A DNA stretch of 64,000 bases, from contig NZ_JAQYWD010000009.1 of assembly GCF_030145145.1 (NCBI RefSeq), positions 1 through 64,000 on the forward strand, in the 5' to 3' direction. The DNA is from Desulfobacula sp. Lineage in GTDB: Bacteria; Desulfobacterota; Desulfobacteria; Desulfobacterales; Desulfobacteraceae. How positions within the stretch are numbered: position 1 is the first letter of the stretch; the number at the start of each line of letters is the position of its first letter. Under the pieces are notes generated by a model, which saw nothing but the letters and a program-made list of their open reading frames with translations, searched no databases and had not been told where the DNA came from. The translations under genes were made by a program, and so were the position numbers. Of the stretch, positions 27,595 to 35,844 are shown piece by piece.

Positions 27595-28650
27595 ATGGCA
27601 AGAATTATTACCATTACCAGTGGAAAAGGCGGGGTCGGAAAGACCAGTATCAGCCTGAATTTGGCGTTGTCTCTGGCAGCGGAAGGTTTAAAAGTCTGCC
27701 TGTTTGATGCGGACCTTGGCCTTGCCAATGTGAATATTCTCACCGGAATCTATCCGAAAAAAGATCTTGAGGCCGTTATTTTTGGACAACTGAGCCTACA
27801 GGATATCATTATCAAAGATTATCAGGGGATTGATATTATTCCGGGAAGTTCCGGGGTGGAAAAAATTGCAGACCTGACCCAGACCCAGACCGGGAATCTC
27901 ATTTCTGCCTTTATTGACCTTGAAGCCTATGATTATTTTCTGTTTGATACGTCTGCCGGTATTTCCCCCCAGGTGATTTCATTCTGCATGGCTTCCCATG
28001 AGATTATCCTGATTGCCACCACTGAACCCACCTCCCTGACCGATGCCTATTCCATGCTCAAAGTGTTGTCACGGTCTCGGTATGATCGCCCGGTCAAAGT
28101 GGTGATCAACCAGGTAACGTCAGGCAAAGCCGCCCAGAGAGCCTATGTCCACTTGAAAGAAACCGTCAACAGGTTCCTTTCCATGCGGGTGGAACCCCTT
28201 GGAATTGTGGCATCGGATAAAAATGTCCGTGCGGCCGTTATTTCCCAGATACCGTTTTTTATGCTTTTTCCTGATACCATCGCATCAAAGTGTATAACGG
28301 CCATTGCCCGGAAATTGATAGCGAAACCCGTCCGAACCGGGGACATGCCCCTGGAGTTTTTCTGGGACAAGTGCCTGTCTTTTTTAGAAAAGCAGCATAC
28401 CCTCCCCCAAGCAACCGTTTCCCCAAAAGAGGCGGTCAGCGGAAAAGAAACAACAGATCCGGACATGAAAGAAGTGGTTTCCCATATTAATGCCAAACTG
28501 TCTTTGTTGATCAAAGACATCCGTGACATCAAACACGCTCTTAAACTGCATGAAAGGATACCACAGCAATCCCAAGAGCGGTCACCTGTTCTGCCTGAGC
28601 CCCGGGAAATTTCCCTTGATTTTGAATCCTGGCTGGATACAAAAGGGTAA
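27595..28650 (+). CDS. MinD/FlhG-like P-loop ATPase
   Basis: A 351-residue deviant-Walker ATPase of the MinD/ParA family. It starts MARIITITSGKGGVGKTS (signature Lys11, P-loop Lys16), then FDADLGLANVNIL and YDYFLFDTSAGISPQV. The C-terminal part after residue 260 is a variable tail with a basic helix (INAKLSLLIKDIRDIKHALKLHERI) instead of the MinD membrane-targeting sequence. It is more like FlhG/FleN or the orphan MinD-like proteins of signalling operons; true MinD is encoded at 56.8 kb. It is the third gene of the HDOD/MshEN operon, so it may position or switch that pathway (inference). The start follows an AAGG element by four to eight bases. Confidence 0.86.
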   Translation: MARIITITSGKGGVGKTSISLNLALSLAAEGLKVCLFDADLGLANVNILTGIYPKKDLEAVIFGQLSLQDIIIKDYQGIDIIPGSSGVEKIADLTQTQTGNLISAFIDLEAYDYFLFDTSAGISPQVISFCMASHEIILIATTEPTSLTDAYSMLKVLSRSRYDRPVKVVINQVTSGKAAQRAYVHLKETVNRFLSMRVEPLGIVASDKNVRAAVISQIPFFMLFPDTIASKCITAIARKLIAKPVRTGDMPLEFFWDKCLSFLEKQHTLPQATVSPKEAVSGKETTDPDMKEVVSHINAKLSLLIKDIRDIKHALKLHERIPQQSQERSPVLPEPREISLDFESWLDTKG

Positions 28651-28682
28651 AAAAATCAGGCCAAATCGGCCTTCCCTGACGT

Positions 28683-29855
28683 TTATGGGTCCGGGAGATG
28701 GAAAAGGCCCATACAGGTTTTCAATTCTTCAAGATCTCCAGTCAGTTTTCCTATGTCATCGGACAGCTTCACCGTATTCCGCCAGGGCTTGTCGGCGCAT
28801 ACCCTGGCTTTGCTTAGTTTTATGACGATGTTCAACGGCGTAACCCCCACATCATTGGTCAGGTTGGTGCCAATGCCATAGGCATCGCGAATCCTGCCAT
28901 TACAATGGCGATGAATCTGGATGGCCTTTTCAACATCAAGATTGTCCGAAAATACGATGGTTTTAGTAGACGGATCAATATGCAGCTTTTTATAGTGTGC
29001 AATGATTTTGTCAATGAAAAGAAATGGATCCCCGGAGTCCTGCCGGACCCCATCAAACAGCTTGGCATAAAAGGTATCAAAGGTGGAGAAAAATACATCG
29101 GTGGTATAGGTATCGGGCAATACAATACCAAGATCCCCGTGAAAGACACTTACCCAGGCATCCTGGGCAGAAGAATTCGCCATCTGGTAGCCATGGAGAA
29201 CCGCATGGAACATAAACCATTCATGGGCAAGGGTACCAATGGGTTTAATATGGAACTGGTGGGCAAAATGAACATTGCTCGTTCCGTTGAGAGTATGATT
29301 CTTGTGGCTTACCAGATCCCGGATCAGAATTTCATGATTTTGGGAAGAAAACCGCCGCCGGGTGCCAAAGTCGGCAAATTTGACATCATTTGCTCCCAGC
29401 TTTCTGGCTTTATTCCGGTTGATGCTGTTTCTTTCCTTGACCGAAACCGGTTTCTGGTTCGTTATCTTGAAAAAGGTTTCACTGATAATGGCCATTAAGG
29501 GAACTTCCCACAGAATGGTCCTGTACCAGAGGCCTTTAATGTGAAGGATTAAACGGTCTTTGTCCTGATGAATGATGACTTCGCCCGGGTCATAGGTATA
29601 AGATTCTAGATAATCAAGGTATACAGGCGTTAAAAAATAGCAGGTTTTTTTAAGAAAGGCTTTCTGATCTTTTGACAGCCGAAGGTCTGCCATCTTTTCA
29701 ATGTTTTTTTTAACTGCCAGGGCAAATCCGTCCGGGAAAGACGTCAATCCCCGGTTGGTAAATTCATACTGCGCTTCTGCCCGGGGATAAAGCATGTGAA
29801 CTGCCTGCTGCATGGTAAATTTATAAAGATCATTATCCAGAATGCTTTGGATCAT
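28683..29855 (-). CDS. pncB: nicotinate phosphoribosyltransferase
   Basis: A 390-residue enzyme converting nicotinate and PRPP to nicotinate mononucleotide in the NAD salvage (Preiss-Handler) pathway. Landmarks: LDNDLYKFTMQQAV at the N terminus, FGTRRRFSSQNHEIL, GTSNVHFAHQFHIKPIGTLAHEW and VRQDSGDP/FSDNLDVEKA, all usual in PncB. I chose the start ATG 29855 because GGGAG precedes it at normal spacing and MIQSILDNDLYKFTMQQ is the expected N terminus; an upstream ATG at 29894 lacks both. It converges with the MinD-like gene with a 32-base gap. Confidence 0.93.
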   Translation of the reverse strand: MIQSILDNDLYKFTMQQAVHMLYPRAEAQYEFTNRGLTSFPDGFALAVKKNIEKMADLRLSKDQKAFLKKTCYFLTPVYLDYLESYTYDPGEVIIHQDKDRLILHIKGLWYRTILWEVPLMAIISETFFKITNQKPVSVKERNSINRNKARKLGANDVKFADFGTRRRFSSQNHEILIRDLVSHKNHTLNGTSNVHFAHQFHIKPIGTLAHEWFMFHAVLHGYQMANSSAQDAWVSVFHGDLGIVLPDTYTTDVFFSTFDTFYAKLFDGVRQDSGDPFLFIDKIIAHYKKLHIDPSTKTIVFSDNLDVEKAIQIHRHCNGRIRDAYGIGTNLTNDVGVTPLNIVIKLSKARVCADKPWRNTVKLSDDIGKLTGDLEELKTCMGLFHLPDP

Positions 29856-30047
29856 AAAAAGGCAACTCCCTTTATCCTTAATGGCCCAGGACAAATTTTA
29901 AGGTTTATTTTGAACTGTTTCCTGTTCTTTTTAACAATAAAAAAAGGCGTTGTCCAAGATAATTCTGAAAATTAATTTTTCAACCCTTTATCTGCAGACA
30001 AACCGGCTTATTTTTTTGGGCATAATCCTTGTGTGTGTGATTCTTTT

Positions 30048-31166
30048 TTAATATCCGGTGAGTTCCACATAACCAAGCCCCTTAATCCCTTTGCCGGTGA
30101 ACCGTGCTGCCCCTTCCCAGTATGAGAACAAATGGGTGTGTTCCTGGTTTTGGATGACCGGTGTGACCGCCAGGGTAAGGTCCTGATCGGGCACTCGTAT
30201 CTCCCATTGACCCGGATATTGCCGGTCGGTGGTCGGACTTTTCCAAATGCCCCTGATTTTGACGGAAAAAGCGTCTGCCGAAAGGATTTTATACCTGCCA
30301 TCCGGAAAGGAAATACTGCCAAAGGCATACCCGTTAGGCTGTCCACCCGCTCCCCGGACCTGGCAGACCATGAGGTCCCGTCCGTCATCCAGGTGGACCG
30401 AGAACCAGTCCCATCCCGCCACATCCGCATCCAGTGCCCGGGTACTCCATTCATGGTCAAACCAGGAGTTACCGGTCACCCCGTGTTTGTCAGGGCCGAT
30501 TTCCAGGGTACCCCGGGTCTCAAGCCGGGGCAGTGAATAATAGTAGGAGGCATTGAAGGGTTCCCGGCCCTTGCGGCTCAGTCCCTGATTGCCCTGGAGG
30601 AGAACCGGTTTTATGGCCGACAACACCAGGTGAAGGGTTATCCCCTCTCCACTGGCGGTGAGCACCAGATGATCATCGATCTGTTGCGCCCGCCAGTCAT
30701 CTATCCATACCTGGTAAGGATTGCCGCGGGCGCCGGCAAGACCGATACTTTGCCGGTTCATGCGCAGATCCGAGAAAAAGGCATTGGCCTGGGTATCGGT
30801 TATCGCAAAATGGGCAAAGTAAAGCTGCTGGGTCCGCCATTTTGAAGCACCCTTGACCGGCTCACACGACAAGGCCTGCCGGAAGAAAGTCAGCTGATAT
30901 CCAAAATGTCGTCCCGGAGTGGTTTTAAGGTTTCCGGTATAATACCACCATTCGGTCTGAAAGGTATCGTGGGAACCGGCATCTCTTGGAAATTCCATGA
31001 TAATCGGCGCGTCAGCCTTTTCAAAACAGGCTGCCGCGGCGGGGGATGAAAGGGCTTCAGCAATATTAATCCGATCCTGTTCCGTTGGTGGGCTGCATCC
31101 AAAACCGGTTGCCAGCAGGATACCTGACACCATTGTAATGATCATATGGACGACGGAACATTTCAT
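30048..31166 (-). CDS. AttH/CrtC-like lipocalin-family exported protein
   Basis: A 372-residue protein of the CrtC N-terminal / AttH family (DUF2006-type double beta-barrel). A hydrophobic N terminus ends near GFGCSPPTEQ, which could be a signal peptide with an imperfect lipobox. Family motifs include FQTEWWYYTGNL, GYQLTFFRQ, SGNSWFDHEWSTR and WDWFSVHLDDGR. Homologues are carotenoid hydratases and AttH proteins encoded with ABC permeases. Here it follows an FtsX-type permease (six-base gap) and a LolD-type ATPase on the same strand, as in attEFGH clusters, so a periplasmic role for a lipid or other hydrophobic molecule is likely (inference). Enzyme activity is not shown by sequence. Confidence 0.83.
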   Translation of the reverse strand: MKCSVVHMIITMVSGILLATGFGCSPPTEQDRINIAEALSSPAAAACFEKADAPIIMEFPRDAGSHDTFQTEWWYYTGNLKTTPGRHFGYQLTFFRQALSCEPVKGASKWRTQQLYFAHFAITDTQANAFFSDLRMNRQSIGLAGARGNPYQVWIDDWRAQQIDDHLVLTASGEGITLHLVLSAIKPVLLQGNQGLSRKGREPFNASYYYSLPRLETRGTLEIGPDKHGVTGNSWFDHEWSTRALDADVAGWDWFSVHLDDGRDLMVCQVRGAGGQPNGYAFGSISFPDGRYKILSADAFSVKIRGIWKSPTTDRQYPGQWEIRVPDQDLTLAVTPVIQNQEHTHLFSYWEGAARFTGKGIKGLGYVELTGY

Positions 31167-31172
31167 GAAAGT

Positions 31173-33713
31173 CTACTCCATGTGAAGGGCGCTTCCAATA
31201 TCGGTTCTACCGGCCCGGACCGCAGGAAAAATGCCGGCCACAATGGCAGCGGCACTGGAAAGGGTCACTGCCCCCAGAAAAATTTTTGGCGATGTTACCA
31301 TGTCATAGGTCCAACCAAAGGACCTGCGGTTGACAATATCGATCAGCACCCAGGCCAGACACCCTCCCAGGGGCAGGGCCATTACCCCGGAGATGAAACC
31401 GGAAAACCCGCATTCCAATAGCAGCAGTCTGCCCACTTGACCGGTTTCAGCACCGCAGGCCCGAAGGATGCCCAGTTCCCTTGTCCGCTCAAGCAGCAGG
31501 GCCATTACAGAGTTCAAAATGCCGGTCAGGGCCACGATGGCGGTTAAGATCTGAAGGGCGGAGGTGATCAGAAACGTTTTGTCAAAGACGTCAAGTATCC
31601 CTTTTTTAATGGTGGCGCCGGACACCACTTTGACATTGGCAGATTCCGGAACGAATGCGTTGATCCTTTCGATCACGGGCGCAACGGTTTTGGGGGTGTG
31701 CAGGAACACCTGGAGAGACGTGATATCATCATATCCCCAATACTGTTTCATAAGCTTACGGTTCACAATAACCCGTCCGCCGCCCATGAAAAAGTCCCTG
31801 AAAATGCCGGCAATCCGAAAGGAAACCGGTCCTGTCTGGGTGTCTATAATAACGCTGGCACCCATTTTTGCCTCGATACGGTTTCTCTGGGCAAAAATTT
31901 CAGACACAAATATCCATCCCTGGTCCAGCAGGGCGGTCAATTGGGTTTCATCTGCCGCCGTCCAGGACCATTTTTTCGTTGAAAGATCGGTGATATAGGA
32001 AAAAATATGAACTTCACCGGATGTCCGGGAAAAGATCCGGTGAATGTTATAGACGGAAATGCCGGCCACTTCCGGCAGTGCCTGGATATCTGCCACCAGC
32101 CGGGGACTTAACCCCCTTTTGAGGGTGTCGGAAGAGGAGACATGGATATCACCGCCAATATGACTGTCCACCCAGTCAATGACGGAGCATCTGAAGCTGC
32201 TGGTCATAATGTCAATACCGATATAAACGGATGTCGCCACCATCAGAGATGCGATCAGGACACTGGTCCGGCTCAGGGACCGGGTAATGTTTCTCAGGGC
32301 CATTTTGGTCATGCTCCCCCATGATTTTTTAAACAGGGCCAAAAGACCCCTGACAAACAACAGTATGACCATGGGTGCCAGAAGGGCAGATCCAAAAAAA
32401 ATCATGAATACCCCGATAAAATCAACGCCGGGTTGACGGGTAAAAAAATTTAACATAAAAACAGCCGCACCGATGATCACCATCCCTGTAAGGGTAAACA
32501 GCGGCAGATATTTTTTCAGTGCACTTTCCGAGGCGGATCGCTGCATAAGGGTGATTGGCAATGTCCGGGCCGCTGTGATTGCCGGAAAAACAGATGCGGC
32601 AAAACAAGAAAAAATGCCCGCAAAAAAACCTTTTAAAAGGGTGGGGACAGTGATATGGGTCTGGCTGACGGTCAATACAAAATACATGTCCGAAACCGTG
32701 CTGCATACGGCATGGACAGCGCCTTTGCCCAGCAGAATGCCCAGAAGTATCCCTGAGGCCGATCCCACCAAGGCATAGATCATCACCTCGGCCAGGACCG
32801 TCCAGAAAAGGGTTTTCCGGGTTGCGCCCAGGGCCCTGAGAGTCCCATTGAGTTTTCTGCGCTGGGTGATGGAAAAAGAGACGGTGTTATAGATCAGGAA
32901 GATTCCCATGAACAATGCCAGCATGGAAAATGCCGTGAGGCTGGTTTCAAAGGAGCGGGAAAGCTCACGGACAATCCGGTTCTGCCGGCGTGTTTCCACC
33001 AGAATAACGCCGTCCGGCAGCCGTTTTACAATCTGTTCTGCCATGGCGGCATCTGTCAGGATCAGATCAATCCGTGTGATGTCATCCCCCATCCCCAGGA
33101 TTTCTTGGGCCAGGGAGATATCCGCCAGGATCAGACCTTGAAAAATTGCGTTGGTTGCCCCATCCCTGCTGTCAAGGAATCCTGAAATAACGGTTTGAAC
33201 CTGCCGGTCCCCAAATGAAAGGGTAATTGTATCATTCTGATTCAGCCCGTATTGTGAGGCCATTGCCTGGGACAAAAGCACGCCGGATGCATGGGTTAAA
33301 AGGCCGGACAGGTCTTTGCCGGTGGTCCCGGACCGGGATCGGACCGTAAGGTTTCTCAACCCCATTTCGGAAAAGGGATCAATTCCCATGAGGGTCAAGG
33401 TGGCATTCTTCAGTTCCATGACCGTGATATGGGTGGAAATGACCGGGGCAGACCGGTGGATCCCAAGACGGGTTCTCAAGTCCGTAAAAACAGATTGGGG
33501 AATGTTAAAGTTGCTGCCGACAACCTGATGGGTCGTCTCAGATGTAATGGCGGCCGTGGATAAATCAAAAGATTTGCTGACACTGGTTTTGGCGATATCA
33601 ATGGCAATGACGCCGGCCACGCCCATGGCAATGCCGATGATCAGAAGAAGGGTCCGTAACGGGTGACTGCGGCTCTGGCGAAAACAGATCTTGATCAGCA
33701 GATGCTGGTTCAT
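31173..33713 (-). CDS. FtsX-domain ABC permease, fused double unit
   Basis: An 846-residue inner-membrane protein with two MacB/FtsX-type halves in one chain. Each half has a periplasmic MacB-like domain and a four-helix FtsX block; the signatures RRKLNGTLRALGATRKTL and LLLERTRELGILRACGAETGQV mark the coupling helices. About ten membrane helices are visible, including one near residues 16-38. The family extracts or releases lipoproteins or lipids, or exports peptides. It overlaps the ATPase stop by four bases, consistent with one complex; the CrtC-like protein follows. Start ATG 33713. Confidence 0.86.
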   Translation of the reverse strand: MNQHLLIKICFRQSRSHPLRTLLLIIGIAMGVAGVIAIDIAKTSVSKSFDLSTAAITSETTHQVVGSNFNIPQSVFTDLRTRLGIHRSAPVISTHITVMELKNATLTLMGIDPFSEMGLRNLTVRSRSGTTGKDLSGLLTHASGVLLSQAMASQYGLNQNDTITLSFGDRQVQTVISGFLDSRDGATNAIFQGLILADISLAQEILGMGDDITRIDLILTDAAMAEQIVKRLPDGVILVETRRQNRIVRELSRSFETSLTAFSMLALFMGIFLIYNTVSFSITQRRKLNGTLRALGATRKTLFWTVLAEVMIYALVGSASGILLGILLGKGAVHAVCSTVSDMYFVLTVSQTHITVPTLLKGFFAGIFSCFAASVFPAITAARTLPITLMQRSASESALKKYLPLFTLTGMVIIGAAVFMLNFFTRQPGVDFIGVFMIFFGSALLAPMVILLFVRGLLALFKKSWGSMTKMALRNITRSLSRTSVLIASLMVATSVYIGIDIMTSSFRCSVIDWVDSHIGGDIHVSSSDTLKRGLSPRLVADIQALPEVAGISVYNIHRIFSRTSGEVHIFSYITDLSTKKWSWTAADETQLTALLDQGWIFVSEIFAQRNRIEAKMGASVIIDTQTGPVSFRIAGIFRDFFMGGGRVIVNRKLMKQYWGYDDITSLQVFLHTPKTVAPVIERINAFVPESANVKVVSGATIKKGILDVFDKTFLITSALQILTAIVALTGILNSVMALLLERTRELGILRACGAETGQVGRLLLLECGFSGFISGVMALPLGGCLAWVLIDIVNRRSFGWTYDMVTSPKIFLGAVTLSSAAAIVAGIFPAVRAGRTDIGSALHME

Positions 33714-34402
33714 GGGTGTATCTGTTCCTTTGAGAGGGGAACCAGCGTCTGATTCACAACCGATAAAACCGCATCTGCATAGTCAATGGCTTCCAGGCTG
33801 TGGGTGGCCATAATAAGGGTTTTGCCGTTTTTTTTCGCCAGATCTGAAATCATTTCAAGAATGGCCCGGCCGGTTTTCACATCAAGGTTCCCCGTGGGTT
33901 CATCCGCAAGAAGGATGTCCGGATCATTGACCAGGGACCTTACAATGGCCACCCGTTGCTGCTCTCCCCCGGAAAGGGTGTCCGGGTAATCATTGCGCCG
34001 GTCAAAAAGACCCACCTGTTTCAAGAAAGAATTGGCCCGGTCAAGATACCGCTTTTTTGACAGGCCATCCAGTTCACAGATCAGGGTAACATTTTCAAGT
34101 ACAGTGAGTACCGGTATCAGGTTAAAAAATTGATAGATAAACCCGATATGTTTTCGCCTGAAGATCGTTCTCTGGGTATCTGTCATGTCGGACACGCCGG
34201 CATCGCCAATTTGAATGATGCCCTTATCCGGTATATCAATTCCGCTGATCAGGTTGAGCAGCGAACTTTTTCCTACCCCGCTCTTTCCAATGATCACACA
34301 AAACAACCCCGAAGTAAATTTGGCGGTCATATCCCTGAAAACAACCCGTTTATTCTTATTGTCATCATAGGTTTTGCTGATATGAGAAAGTAAAATATCC
34401 AA
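33710..34402 (-). CDS. LolD/AttE-type ABC transporter ATPase
   Basis: A 230-residue MacB/LolD-family ATPase. Motifs: Walker A GKSGVGKSSLLN, Q-loop IYQFFNLIPVLTVLENV, signature LSGGEQQRVAIVRSL, Walker B ILLADEPTGNLD and switch His in ATHSLEAI. It lies at the head of the permease and CrtC-like genes and overlaps the permease start by four bases. The three genes are the size and order of the attE-attFG-attH unit with attF and attG fused. Start ATG 34402 has only a weak upstream purine run. Confidence 0.9.
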   Translation of the reverse strand: MDILLSHISKTYDDNKNKRVVFRDMTAKFTSGLFCVIIGKSGVGKSSLLNLISGIDIPDKGIIQIGDAGVSDMTDTQRTIFRRKHIGFIYQFFNLIPVLTVLENVTLICELDGLSKKRYLDRANSFLKQVGLFDRRNDYPDTLSGGEQQRVAIVRSLVNDPDILLADEPTGNLDVKTGRAILEMISDLAKKNGKTLIMATHSLEAIDYADAVLSVVNQTLVPLSKEQIHP

Positions 34403-34413
34403 TCAAACACCCC

Positions 34414-34836
34414 TCATTCTTCCCGTTTGACCCTGCCCCTTAATCCTTTGAGTTTGCTGTGTTTTGTCTTATTGTCCATGCGTTTTCGCTTTGCATTTTT
34501 CGACGGCTGTGTGGGCTTTCGGTTTTTTTGTCTGGCCATTGATTTTACGATCAATGCCCTGAGCCGGTTCAGGGCATCTTCCCTGTTTTTTTCCTGGCTG
34601 CGAAACCGTTGTGCCTTGATGATAATAATGCCGTCCTTTGAAATCCGCTGGTCACTGAGTGCCAGCAACTTGGTTTTATAAATTTCCGGCAGGCTGGAAT
34701 TTTGAATGTCAAATCTCAAATGGATGGCAGTGGACACTTTGTTTACATTCTGACCCCCTGCCCCCTGGGCTCGAATGGCCTCAAACCGGATTTCATTTTC
34801 CGGAATTTGGCATTGATTGGAGATATACAACATCAT
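34414..34836 (-). CDS. arfB: alternative ribosome-rescue factor (peptidyl-tRNA hydrolase)
   Basis: A 140-residue ArfB/YaeJ protein. It has the release-factor GGQ motif (AQGAGGQNVNKVSTAIHLRF) that hydrolyses peptidyl-tRNA, and a long basic C-terminal tail rich in Lys and Arg (KNRKPTQPSKNAKRKRM) that enters the empty mRNA channel of stalled ribosomes. Length agrees with the family. It precedes the LolD-type ATPase gene with an 11-base gap and follows the LUD-domain gene closely, so these may be co-transcribed. No frameshift. Confidence 0.92.
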   Translation of the reverse strand: MMLYISNQCQIPENEIRFEAIRAQGAGGQNVNKVSTAIHLRFDIQNSSLPEIYKTKLLALSDQRISKDGIIIIKAQRFRSQEKNREDALNRLRALIVKSMARQKNRKPTQPSKNAKRKRMDNKTKHSKLKGLRGRVKREE

Positions 34837-34848
34837 ACCCCTGCTGTT

Positions 34849-35502
34849 TTATAGACCCAGGTCTTCATTTATCAAGACAATTTTTATTCTTTTTTTAGGA
34901 AAGGACTTTTGTGTAATTGACCAGGTGTTACAGATTCTGGCACTGCTGCTGCATTCGGAACATATACCGGTTTTTGTGCAGGGTGTTTTCATATCAAGGC
35001 GCATGGCATTTGTTGGCGCAACAAAATGTTTGATCCGTTCCATGGCAGATTCTATATCCGGAACAATTTTATTGCGCCCTGTCATCACCAGCACATTTTT
35101 AGGCCCAAAGGTCATTGCCCCCACACGGTTACCGATCATATCAAGATTAACCAGGCAGCCATCTTCGGTCAGGGCATTTGTTCCCGTTATAAAAAAATCT
35201 GTTAAAAGGGCTTCTCGTCTTCTTTGTGTTCTTTCATCATTGGACAGGGCTTTATCAAATACATCAAGAATATTGAATGCTGTTTGATTTTTCAGGGTGT
35301 CATAAAGACCTGAATTTGTAAATGTGATGGAACCGCCCCATGATATGCTTTTGATATGGGCTGCCGGTATGATTTTTTCTAAAACCAGTTTTGAAGCGTC
35401 GGTTGAATTGTTTGCGATAAATACTTCAAAATTGTTTGCTTCCAGGACCTCTTTTACCGCATCCAGTTTAAGTTTCCAATAATGATCAATGGGGTTTTTC
35501 AT
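34849..35502 (-). CDS. LUD-domain (LutC/YkgG-like) protein with Cys-rich C terminus
   Basis: A 217-residue member of the lactate-utilisation (LUD, DUF162) family. It shows SISWGGSITFTNSGLYDTL, DFFITGTNALTEDGCLVNLDM, GNRVGAMTFGPKNVLVM and the KIVPDIESAMERIKHFVAP segment typical of the family. The C terminus has PCTKTGICSECSSSARICN, a Cys cluster that is common in single-domain clostridial and delta-type LUD proteins; it could bind a metal or an Fe-S centre (inference). No LutA or LutB partner is adjacent. It leads the arfB/ABC run on the minus strand. Start ATG 35502 follows an AAGGAAA element. Confidence 0.83.
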   Translation of the reverse strand: MKNPIDHYWKLKLDAVKEVLEANNFEVFIANNSTDASKLVLEKIIPAAHIKSISWGGSITFTNSGLYDTLKNQTAFNILDVFDKALSNDERTQRRREALLTDFFITGTNALTEDGCLVNLDMIGNRVGAMTFGPKNVLVMTGRNKIVPDIESAMERIKHFVAPTNAMRLDMKTPCTKTGICSECSSSARICNTWSITQKSFPKKRIKIVLINEDLGL

Positions 35503-35844
35503 TTTTTTTCCTTTGTCTGTTTGAACAGGTTTAATTCCCTACCTGAGCGGTTGTTTTTGTCCTCAATGTTCGGACCTTAGCTTTAATCGACAAGGCCTTG
35601 CCCTTTAACTCTTTTCAGCATATATTTTTATGAGCCATCCAGTGCATGCAAGGCAAATGCTTGACCTTTTTGTTCTTATGACATGCACAAAAGAAGATTT
35701 CAAGGGATTCGGAATGTTATTTGTTATCCAGATCCGTAAAATGATGCAGTACACCTGTGACGGATAATAGCTTTTTGAGACCGTTAATGATATGATAAAA
35801 ATAGACAAATAAAGACAGGCAGTCAATGTCAGGTAAGGTTACAA
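35503..35844. other. 342-base intergenic region between divergent genes
   Basis: AT-rich spacer between the LUD gene and the giant exported protein, so both promoters should be in it. It holds one copy of a 29-base dispersed repeat (35569-35597). No protein-coding remnant with recognisable homology was found in either strand. Confidence 0.5.
35569..35597 (+). repeat. dispersed 29-base repeat, copy A
   Basis: Read on the plus strand the segment has the core AGCTTTAATCGACAAGGCC. It matches 24 of 29 positions of the segment at 59618-59646, which has AGCTTTAATGGACAGGGCC. Both lie in long intergenic spacers. Counted by eye without gaps. Confidence 0.45.

Noticed and set aside
28905-29498. 197-residue plus-strand frame inside pncB
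   Set aside because: Antisense shadow of a conserved gene; no domain of its own.
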